Assembly (NCBI RefSeq): GCF_002210295.1
Contig: NZ_MWQH01000001.1
Span: 806,001 to 870,000 of the forward strand
DNA from: Fibrobacter sp. UWB5
Lineage (GTDB): Bacteria; Fibrobacterota; Fibrobacteria; Fibrobacterales; Fibrobacteraceae
Direction of reading: 5' to 3'
DNA: 64,000 bases
In this document: positions 53,401-60,368 of the stretch, piece by piece
Layout of the letters: the number at the start of each line of letters is the position of its first letter
Numbering within the stretch: the first letter of the stretch is position 1
Notes under the pieces: generated by a model
Seen by the model: only the letters and a program-made list of their open reading frames with translations
Databases searched by the model: none
What the model was told of the DNA's origin: nothing
Translations under genes and position numbers: made by a program

Positions 53401-55489
53401 ACTTTATCGCGATCTTCTTTGCGGCAAGGCCGTTGACTTTGACCATGTAGATTCCGCTCTGCACGTTGTCGAGCTTGAGCGTTGCCTTGCCGGCGGTCAG
53501 CGGGCTGCTTGCGATTTTGGAACCGTTCAGCGTGAAGAGTTCTACGCTTGAGGCTCGTACGCCTGCGGCGTTAACTGCGAGTGTGCGGCCCTGCAAACGA
53601 ACATCGAATGACTGCGCCTTTGCAATATTGGACTTGGGAATGGCGCTTCCAAAGGTGTCAATTTCAATCGATTTTTCGTCATAACGGGTGGCGAGGGCCA
53701 TCAGGTACCAGGTGCTGTGCGGCAGCCACTGTTCCACCCAGCGCCAGTTGTGCCAAGGTTCGTCGTAAGGGAAACCCACATATTCAACGCCGTCGTCATC
53801 CCAAGCGATTTCCGAGCCGTCCTTGTTCTTGCCGGTAATGCCGTTTGCGATACCGCCCTCGAGGGTGGCGTCGTAATCGGAGGTGCCGTCGTACTTGGCC
53901 GGGTTCTTCTTGCCGATGCCGTACATCATGCTCACGCCGTAGGGGTTCTTGCCTAAAATCCAGTCGAGCTGGTTTGCTGCATACTTGTCTCCGCCATCGT
54001 GGCCTTCGATTTTGTGCATCGAGTGGGTGGCGTATGCTACAGCGGCCGCAAGACTTGCGATACGGGCGTCTTCGCCCTGCCACCAGTAGCCACTCTCGTT
54101 ATCGTGCGGAATAAAGAATCCTTCCTTGATCTCTCCGCCAGTCTTGTATGCCTGGCGAGCGTAACCGAACGGGTTCTCGACCTTGTCCGTAATGCTGAGT
54201 AGCCAGTCGTAGTGCTTTTTGATGGTGTCGCCGACATCCAGGGAATTGCAACGTCCTCCGGTACAGAACAGCAATCCGACTTCGGCATATCGGATGAGGG
54301 CGATGAGCGGAAGTCCCGCATCGCTCGCGTGCCAGAACGGGCGCGTCTTGTCGTCGTCGCTCCAGAAATAGCCATCTTTGCTCAGGCGTCCCGAGAGGCT
54401 TTCGGCGCGCTTGTCCGCGTCGAGCAAATATTCGCTTTTTCCCGTTGTCGCATACAGTTCGGTTGCCGCAAGGAGTGCCGTGTAGTCGTCGATGATATTT
54501 TCCTTGCCGTCGTCACAGTAGGCACAGTTTCCGCCGATGCTCTGTTTTTCGGACAGGTGGGCGTAGGCTTTTTCGGCTGCTTCAAGGTATTGTTCGCTGG
54601 TGTAGTCGCCATTTACTCGGAGAGCTGCCACACGGGCAAGGCCTGCAATTGCCATGCCGCCGCCTTCGCGGAATGCCGTCTGGTAATTGCTGCTCTTTTT
54701 GCCGTCGTCGCCGCTAAAGGCACACAGGTAGCGGCTCCCCATGCCCCAGTTGTCGAACACCGTCATGTAGAAGAATCCCTGTTCGTCCAGCATGCGTACC
54801 AAGAAGTCCGCGCCGTAGGCGGCTTCTTCTGCGGTCTTTGCCTTGGTGCTTGTCGATGCCAGCAGCGTCGGAATGCGTTCTGCTGCGAATGCGAGCGACC
54901 ACACCGTCAAGGGAATCTGCTGCGGGTTCAGGTAGTTTGCGTAAGAAAGGTGACTCAGGTACTTGCTCACGTCGCCGCTTGCGTCATACCAACCGCCGTG
55001 AACATCGCGCGTGACGTTGTCTTTGCCGTAAACGGGAACCTTCTGGTCCCATTCGTTAATGGGGGCCTTGTCGGCGCGATCGTTGTAGAAGTAGTCGAGC
55101 ACCTTGCCCAGCGTGTTCTTGGCGAGCGCCTTGTCGTCAACGGTGAATTCTGCCGAAGTCGAGGGACTGCCCGCGGTGAGGCTCAGGTAGAACTTGCCGG
55201 TGTGGGGGAGCGAATCCCCTAAGTTAACCGTGTAGAACTTGCCGCTTCTGGCCCAGTTGTCCGGGTTTTCGCCTTTCTTGAACGTTCCGCTCTTGACCGT
55301 TGCTCCGGTCGTGCCGCCGTCGGGAGCGTAGAAAAGCGTCCATTCGGTGCCTTCGAGTTCCTCAGTGCTCTGCACCACAATCGAAATCGGCTGGCCCTGA
55401 TCGTAGCCCGCTTCGTTAAAGAAAAACGTGTTGTCAGCGAATGCGGAAACCGCAAGCGCAAAGGGGAGAAGTTTGCAAACTGTATTCAT
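53399..55489 (-). CDS. GH9 cellulase, secreted, with N-terminal Ig-like domain
   Basis: A 696-residue secreted enzyme. Signal peptide, an Ig-like CelD-N-type domain (about 20-115: FFFNEAGYDQGQPISIVV), then the GH9 alpha/alpha barrel. Catalytic-type Asp169 and Asp173 are in HGGWYDASGDVSKY, and later GH9 features are WILGKNPYGVSMMYG, YDEPWHNWRWVEQWLPHS. GH9 enzymes hydrolyse beta-1,4-glucan. No N-terminal CBM is seen. The last about 55 residues (VELFTLNGSKIASS to GIYMVKVNGLAAKKIAIK) are the shared C-terminal module. Monocistronic; its promoter would lie in 55490-55640. Confidence 0.92.
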   Translation of the reverse strand: MNTVCKLLPFALAVSAFADNTFFFNEAGYDQGQPISIVVQSTEELEGTEWTLFYAPDGGTTGATVKSGTFKKGENPDNWARSGKFYTVNLGDSLPHTGKFYLSLTAGSPSTSAEFTVDDKALAKNTLGKVLDYFYNDRADKAPINEWDQKVPVYGKDNVTRDVHGGWYDASGDVSKYLSHLSYANYLNPQQIPLTVWSLAFAAERIPTLLASTSTKAKTAEEAAYGADFLVRMLDEQGFFYMTVFDNWGMGSRYLCAFSGDDGKKSSNYQTAFREGGGMAIAGLARVAALRVNGDYTSEQYLEAAEKAYAHLSEKQSIGGNCAYCDDGKENIIDDYTALLAATELYATTGKSEYLLDADKRAESLSGRLSKDGYFWSDDDKTRPFWHASDAGLPLIALIRYAEVGLLFCTGGRCNSLDVGDTIKKHYDWLLSITDKVENPFGYARQAYKTGGEIKEGFFIPHDNESGYWWQGEDARIASLAAAVAYATHSMHKIEGHDGGDKYAANQLDWILGKNPYGVSMMYGIGKKNPAKYDGTSDYDATLEGGIANGITGKNKDGSEIAWDDDGVEYVGFPYDEPWHNWRWVEQWLPHSTWYLMALATRYDEKSIEIDTFGSAIPKSNIAKAQSFDVRLQGRTLAVNAAGVRASSVELFTLNGSKIASSPLTAGKATLKLDNVQSGIYMVKVNGLAAKKIAIK

Positions 55490-55641
55490 AGGCTTGAATA
55501 TAATTTATTGCCCCCCGAATATCAACAACCCGGCGTAAAAGTGTGTTTTCAGTCAAAACAACACCCCCTAGGAACACCTTGTGCGAAAAGATATTTTTAC
55601 GTGACTGTACCCATGGCTTGCGGACAAGCTGTTTTTGTGAT

Positions 55642-55710
55642 GGGGGAGGCCTCCCCCTCGGCAAAGCCTGTAGTCTTTGCCGACCCCCTCGCCTAGGGGC
55701 ACTGCCCCTA
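55642..55710. repeat. Three successive GC-rich hairpins
   Basis: Perfect palindrome GGGGGAGGCCTCCCCC (55642-55657), stem CGGCAAAG/CTTTGCCG (55659-55682) and TAGGGGC/GCCCCTA (55694-55710), followed by AAAACCCTCTTTTT. They lie between the GH9 gene and the CRISPR locus in a gene-free stretch 55490-55814. They may terminate transcription rightwards or be an intergenic repeat element. Confidence 0.6.
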
Positions 55711-55814
55711 AAACCCTCTTTTTAAAATAAAAAGGAACAAGATAAACTATTATGTCAATATTTGTCTCTCAAAAAAGTATATATTTCAAAGTATGGGAAA
55801 TGCTGCGCTGACAT

Positions 55815-55904
55815 ATAAAACGAGGGTTCCCTTGCGGGAACCCTATTTAGTGCTAGTTTTTCAGCTTATTACTGGCGAAAAACCTCATTTCCTAAGTCAC
55901 TAAT
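55815..55904 (-). ncRNA. tracrRNA
   Basis: Read on the minus strand. The plus strand at 55872-55897 carries CTGGCGAAA, a 2-base insertion, then CCTCATTTCCTAAGT. This equals the 5' 24 bases of the crRNA repeat apart from the 2-base bulge. On the minus RNA the anti-repeat thus comes first, then a weak nexus-like hairpin (GCT...AGC), then GGGTTCCC-GCAA-GGGAACCC and CGTTTTAT, a terminator. The predicted transcript is about 90 bases. A consensus promoter lies upstream (55911-55939). It is transcribed away from cas9. Confidence 0.88.
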
Positions 55905-55910
55905 GACCAT

Positions 55911-55939
55911 ATTATAATATTTTTATTTGCAAAAGTCAA
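55911..55939 (-). promoter_or_regulatory. Sigma-70 promoter of the tracrRNA gene
   Basis: Minus strand: -35 TTGACT (55934-55939), 17-base spacer, -10 TATAAT (55911-55916), predicted start near 55904. The -10 is part of the palindrome ATATTATAATAT, so the plus strand also has TATAAT (55913-55918) that may serve cas9, but without a good -35. Confidence 0.82.
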
Positions 55940-55956
55940 TAGAAGGAGCAAATATA

Positions 55957-58900
55957 ATGGAGAAAAAACGTTATCGTTTAGGAATAGATCTCGGAACGGC
56001 CAGTATTGGAACGGCCCTTGTCGAATTAGACGGTCCTGTAGATCATCCCTATCCCAAAAGCATCCTTCATATGGGCGTTCGCATTTTTGATGATGGTCGT
56101 GACCCCAAAACAAAAGTTCCGCTCGGTGTCGCTCGTAGAATGGCGAAACAGAACCGAAAAATGCTTGATCGTTATTTAAGGCGTCGCAAACGCCTTATCG
56201 ATGCGCTTATCAAATTTAAAATTTGGCCGGCAGACGAAACTCAGCGTAAGTCGCTCTGTCTTTTAAATCCGTACGATATTAGGACTCGTGCTCTAGATGA
56301 AAAGATTTCTCTTGCTGAACTCGGAAGAGCAATTTTTCACCTAAACCAAAGACGCGGTTTTAAGAGCAATAGAAAAACAGATGGTGGAGAAGATGGAAAA
56401 ATCAGGCAAGCCGTAGCCAAACTCGAAGAAGTCTTCCAAAAAGAAGGTTGCCGCACATTAGGCGAATTTTATCAAAAAAGACTTGAAAAGGGACAATCTG
56501 TTCGAGCAAGGCTAGAAGGCGCTGGAGCAAAAGCGTCTTATCCGTTTTATCCATCTCGTCAAATGATTGAATGTGAATTTGATAAAATATGGGATAAACA
56601 AGTAGAATTTTATCCAGATGTTTTGACGGATGCCGCTAAAAAAGAAATTCGCTCGACACTCCTTTATCAGCGTCCGCTTAAACCCGCCAAACCGGGAAAA
56701 TGCTTCTTAGAACCTAGTGAAGATCGCGCCCCCATAGCAAGTCCTTATTTCCAACGCTTCCGGATTTTGCAAACTGTAAATGAATTAAGAATTATTAATC
56801 GCTATGGAGACCAGAGACCGCTTTCGCTTGATGAAAGAAATATTCTTTTAGAGGTTCTGTCTCAAAAGAAAGAACTGAAGTTCTCTGCTGCAAAGAAATT
56901 GCTGTCTTTGTCCAATTATGACCGATTTAGCATTCAAGACGAGCGACGCGACAAATTCCAAGGAGACCAAATTGCGGTTTTACTTGGCAACAAGAAATAT
57001 TTCGGCAAGAATTGGAAATTGCTGCCGCTAGAAAACCAAAATGCAGTGGTTGCAGAACTCATCAGCCAAGATGATTCTGAAGAACTCATTAAAACATTAT
57101 GTGCCTTCGGGCTTTCCAAAGAAGCCGCAGCGCAGTTGTCCGAAGAAACGCTTCCTACTGGATATGGTAGGCTTTCCGTTGCAGCCTTAAAGAAAATTGT
57201 CCCCTACCTTGAAGAATCTGTCATTACTTATTCTGAAGCGGCAACAAAAGCGGGCTATAACCACAGCGATAATTACACAGGTGAAATTTTCCATTATTTA
57301 CCATACTACGGAAAAGTTCTTGAAAATCGCGTAATGCGTGGTAGTGGCAACGAAGCAGACAATGATGAAGATCGATATGGCAAAGTTGGCAATCCTACGG
57401 TTCACATCGCGTTGAATCAGCTTCGCCGTGTTGTAAACTGCGTTATAAAACATTTTGGAGCACCGGAACAGATTGTCATTGAAGTTGCTCGCGATCTTAA
57501 GATGACGCAAGATGAGATAAAAGACTATAAAAAACATCTTGCTGAAAATGAAGAACGTAATGCACGTATAGACAAAGAATTGGAAAAACTAGGTCAAGCC
57601 ACTAACCGCGAAAATCGCGAACGCTATAAATTATGGGAAGAGTTGGCCGACAACCCGATGGATCGTTGCTGTCCTTATACAGGAGAGCGCATCGGTATCG
57701 AAAGACTCTTTACTGAAGAAGTGGAAATTGAACACATTCTGCCTTTTGCGCAGACCTATGACAATTCGCTTGCAAACAAGACCCTTTCGATGCGATTCGC
57801 CAATAGGCTTAAGCAAAATAGATCCCCGTATGAAGCGTTTGCAGAGCATTCCTACAATGGCGTTCTTCCATATCAAGAAATGCTGGATAGGCTTCCTCAA
57901 GATAAAGCTTGGATGAACAAGCGTTGGCGATTTGAAAAGGGCGCTTTAGATAGATACAACGAGGACGGTGATTTCCAAGCAAGGCAGTTAACAGATACTG
58001 CTTATGCTTCTCGCTTGGCGCTTGAATATCTCAAGTTTGTATGTCCCAAGGATTCTGTTTGGGCGATTCCGGGGCGACTGACATCTATGCTTAGGCGCCA
58101 ATGGGGTTTGAATGATATTATCGGCAGGGAATTGCCTGACGGCACTTTTGAAAAGAGTCGCGACCATCATGGACATCACGCTATAGATGCACTTGTCGTT
58201 GCAACGACAGATAGATCTCTATTGCAAAAAATGTCCAAAGCGACACAAGTTAATTGGGAACATCAGGAACGTGTCCTATCGCATATAGAACCGCCCTTCT
58301 TCGACATTTTCGATCAAGCCAGCGAAAGACTTTCCCGTTTAGTTGTTTCCCATAGGAAAGATCATGGGTTAGGTGGGGCCTTGCACAATGATACAGCCTA
58401 TGGAATTATAGGCGAATACAAGGATGGCGTAGTTTCTACGGTAAAGCACAAGGTTCCGATAACCGCTATCACGGGTTCCAATATTAACCAAATCCAAAAC
58501 GACTTTATCCGGAACAGCATTCAAAATTTGATTGCCGAATCGTCTTCTAAATCTTCTTTAGAAAACGCCATCAACGAGTACTCTAACAAAACTGGTATTC
58601 GTAGGGTAACTCTTGTAGAAAAGCTTTCTGTCGTGCCCATAAAAAATAAAAAGGGCCAAATATATAAGGCTTTCAAACCCGATGGTAATTACTGCTATGA
58701 TATTTGGGCTAACGGAGATAAGTGGGACGGTAAAATTGTCAGTAGGTTTGAGGCCAACAATAATGGCGCGAAGAAACATGATAATCTGCTAATGAGAATT
58801 TTTGTAGGGGACACTCTTTGCTGTGAAATAGAGAATAAGAAAAAGCTGTACCATATCCTTGGGATAACCGATGGAAAAATCACGATGGTTGAACATTTTG

Positions 58901-59052
58901 AAGCCGGAAACTTAAGAGAACGAGACCGTGATAAGAAAGATTATCTCAAATATGTCTTTAAAACACCAAATACATTAAAGCCTCTAAAAGCCCGAATCGT
59001 TCATGTAGATGAATGTGGCTTTGTGTACGACCCTGGATTTAAGGAAAAATGA
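55957..59052 (+). CDS. cas9: CRISPR-associated endonuclease Cas9 (compact, type II-C-like)
   Basis: A 1031-residue Cas9, RNA-guided DNA nuclease. Start at 55957 with AGAAGGAG eight bases before. RuvC-I: YRLGIDLGTASIG with Asp11; bridge helix ARRMAKQNRKMLDRYLRRRK; RuvC-II: IVIEVARDLKM with Glu509; HNH: EVEIEHILPFAQTYDNSLANKT with His593 and Asn607; RuvC-III: HHGHHAIDALVV with His741 and Asp744. All catalytic residues are present, so both strands should be cut. The size, short REC lobe and lack of csn2/cas4 fit type II-C. There is no cas1 or cas2 on either side. The PAM-interacting C-terminal part (from about 830) is present to a normal end (YDPGFKEK). A+T content and codon use are richer in A/T than neighbours, consistent with horizontal gain. 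Confidence 0.97.
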   Translation: MEKKRYRLGIDLGTASIGTALVELDGPVDHPYPKSILHMGVRIFDDGRDPKTKVPLGVARRMAKQNRKMLDRYLRRRKRLIDALIKFKIWPADETQRKSLCLLNPYDIRTRALDEKISLAELGRAIFHLNQRRGFKSNRKTDGGEDGKIRQAVAKLEEVFQKEGCRTLGEFYQKRLEKGQSVRARLEGAGAKASYPFYPSRQMIECEFDKIWDKQVEFYPDVLTDAAKKEIRSTLLYQRPLKPAKPGKCFLEPSEDRAPIASPYFQRFRILQTVNELRIINRYGDQRPLSLDERNILLEVLSQKKELKFSAAKKLLSLSNYDRFSIQDERRDKFQGDQIAVLLGNKKYFGKNWKLLPLENQNAVVAELISQDDSEELIKTLCAFGLSKEAAAQLSEETLPTGYGRLSVAALKKIVPYLEESVITYSEAATKAGYNHSDNYTGEIFHYLPYYGKVLENRVMRGSGNEADNDEDRYGKVGNPTVHIALNQLRRVVNCVIKHFGAPEQIVIEVARDLKMTQDEIKDYKKHLAENEERNARIDKELEKLGQATNRENRERYKLWEELADNPMDRCCPYTGERIGIERLFTEEVEIEHILPFAQTYDNSLANKTLSMRFANRLKQNRSPYEAFAEHSYNGVLPYQEMLDRLPQDKAWMNKRWRFEKGALDRYNEDGDFQARQLTDTAYASRLALEYLKFVCPKDSVWAIPGRLTSMLRRQWGLNDIIGRELPDGTFEKSRDHHGHHAIDALVVATTDRSLLQKMSKATQVNWEHQERVLSHIEPPFFDIFDQASERLSRLVVSHRKDHGLGGALHNDTAYGIIGEYKDGVVSTVKHKVPITAITGSNINQIQNDFIRNSIQNLIAESSSKSSLENAINEYSNKTGIRRVTLVEKLSVVPIKNKKGQIYKAFKPDGNYCYDIWANGDKWDGKIVSRFEANNNGAKKHDNLLMRIFVGDTLCCEIENKKKLYHILGITDGKITMVEHFEAGNLRERDRDKKDYLKYVFKTPNTLKPLKARIVHVDECGFVYDPGFKEK

Positions 59053-59149
59053 TTGGCAGAATTCTAGAAATAGGAACTCCAGGAAAGTTTTTAAAACTTT
59101 TTCGTGGGTTCTGCATTATACCTTAGCCAGTGGGGCGGTGCGACAACCC

Positions 59150-59779
59150 AATATAGAAACTTAGGAAAAGAGGTTTCGCCAGAACATGTTCGGCAAGTCC
59201 GCACGGTGGGCCGAAAATATAGAAACTTAGGAAATGAGGTTTCGCCAGAACCAGCGTCTTGAGCGTGCGGTCAACGGCCTTAATATAGAAACTTAGGAAA
59301 AGAGGCTTCGCCAGAACCCGTGTGTTCGCCTGCAAGGGCCGTGGCAAAATATAGAAACTTAGGAAAAGAGGTTTCGCCAGAACTCCAGCGTGTTCTTCCT
59401 CGGCGGGGGTTCTAATATAGAAACTTAGGAAATGAGGTTTCGCCAGAACGAAGTCTTGCCATTTGTCATATTCGGCTGCAATATAGAAACTTAGGAAATG
59501 AGGTTTCGCCAGAACCCTACTTCTCAAGGTCGTATGACTGTCAAGAATATAGAAACTTAGGAAATGAGGTTTCGCCAGAACAGGTATTCCATCACCTTGA
59601 TGGTTTCAAGCAATATAGAAACTTAGGAAATGAGGTTTCGCCAGAACGACAATCCGTTCCAATCGCAGCGTGCTATTAATATAGAAACTTAGGAAATGAG
59701 GTTTCGCCAGAACGTTGTACATTACGCCACGTATGCTATGCCGAATATAGAAACTTAGGAAATAAAGTTTATTTATATG
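59150..59779 (-). CRISPR. CRISPR array: 10 repeats of 36 bp, 9 spacers of 30 bp
   Basis: Repeats begin at 59150, 59216, 59282, 59348, 59414, 59480, 59546, 59612, 59678 and 59744; all spacers are exactly 30 bp. The repeat in the crRNA sense (minus) begins GTTCTGGCGAAACC and ends TTCCTAAGTTTCTATATT. Repeats at 59150, 59282 and 59348 carry A for T at position 20 on the plus strand (GGAAAAGAGG), and 59282 has one more change. The last repeat (59744) keeps the first 20 bases of the plus-strand consensus and diverges beyond. Strand is set by pairing with the tracrRNA. No leader is seen at either end. Between cas9 and the array (59053-59149) there is only a weak AAAGTTTT/AAAACTTT hairpin. Confidence 0.97.
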
Positions 59780-59895
59780 CGACGAAATTGTCGGCTATTG
59801 TAAAATTTCATTACGCCCCTTGCCAGCTTTTTGAATGTTAGGTACATTCATGCCCGACGCGATTCTCTGTTGAATGGAGAACCGCGTCTTTTTTA
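59780..59895 (+). ncRNA. Possible structured small RNA ending in a strong terminator
   Basis: Directly after the array: hairpin CGAC/GTCG (59782-59794), hairpin GAATGT/ACATTC (59833-59849), then a 12-position stem GACGCGATTCTC/GAGAACCGCGTC with one mismatch and T6 (59856-59894). No ORF ends shortly before this terminator on the plus strand, so it must end either a small RNA or read-through of the array. No clear promoter was found. Confidence 0.35.
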
Positions 59896-59905
59896 TTCTG
59901 AGATT

Positions 59906-59974
59906 TCAGGATAATAGGACGCCTCTAACATCAATCAGTCGCAAATTGCGGCTAATGGAGGCTGAAAATCCTGA
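59906..59974 (+). promoter_or_regulatory. Nested stems enclosing the ribosome binding site of the XRE gene
   Basis: Three nested inverted repeats: TCAGGAT/ATCCTGA (59906-59912 with 59968-59974), GCCTC/GAGGC (59921-59925 with 59958-59962) and CGCAA/TTGCG (59940-59944 with 59946-59950). The second stem contains the GGAGG that is the only good ribosome binding site before the ATG at 59977. Confidence 0.55.
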
Positions 59975-59976
59975 TT

Positions 59977-60354
59977 ATGAAAGAAAAAATTGACAAGTTT
60001 GAAGGCGAACAGATTCCTGATTTCGTTTTAGGGATGCTCAAGTACATGTTTCCGAAATGCGTCAAGGTTTACGATACTCCGACCAAGAAGCGTCATGATA
60101 AGGATGAAGAGTCGGTTGAGCTTGAAAGCTCCGATTGGTACAAGAAGATGTCTGCGGAGATGACTCCGGGCAAGGCAATTCGTGCCGATCGTGGACTCCG
60201 CGGCTGGACACAGAATGTCCTCGCGCAAAAGCTCGGTATCTCTATTCAGAATCTATCGGCGATGGAACATGACCGCCGCCCAGTATCTAAGAAAATGGCT
60301 GCGAAGCTGTCTCTGGTTTTCGGAGTCCCGCCCGAAACGTATTTCAAATTTTGA
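59977..60354 (+). CDS. XRE-family helix-turn-helix regulator
   Basis: A 125-residue protein. The C-terminal 65 residues are an HTH_3 domain: GKAIRADRGLRGWTQNVLAQKLGISIQNLSAMEHDRRPVSKKMAAKLSLVFG. The N-terminal about 55 residues (EGEQIPDFVLGMLKYMFPKCVKVYDT) are not recognised and could contact a partner. No toxin gene lies next to it, so a complete toxin-antitoxin pair is not seen; some XRE antitoxins are encoded alone. It follows the CRISPR array by 200 bases. The distance from GGAGG to ATG is long (15 bases). Confidence 0.82.
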   Translation: MKEKIDKFEGEQIPDFVLGMLKYMFPKCVKVYDTPTKKRHDKDEESVELESSDWYKKMSAEMTPGKAIRADRGLRGWTQNVLAQKLGISIQNLSAMEHDRRPVSKKMAAKLSLVFGVPPETYFKF

Positions 60355-60368
60355 TTTAATGAGGTTTA

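Noticed and set aside
53796-54083. Arg-rich antisense-type frames inside the GH9 gene
   Set aside because: Frame-shifted shadows of the GH9 coding sequence with no start signals.
55883-55920. Plus-strand tracrRNA running into cas9
   Set aside because: This orientation gives no hairpins or terminator after the anti-repeat; the minus strand gives promoter, anti-repeat and terminator in order.
59120-59149. A tenth spacer left of the first repeat
   Set aside because: The 30 bases fit in length, but no repeat-like sequence precedes them, so they are flanking DNA.
59123-59527. Open frame through the CRISPR array with a repeating LAKP-FLSFYI peptide
   Set aside because: It is the translation of the repeats; 66-base periodicity keeps the frame open by accident.
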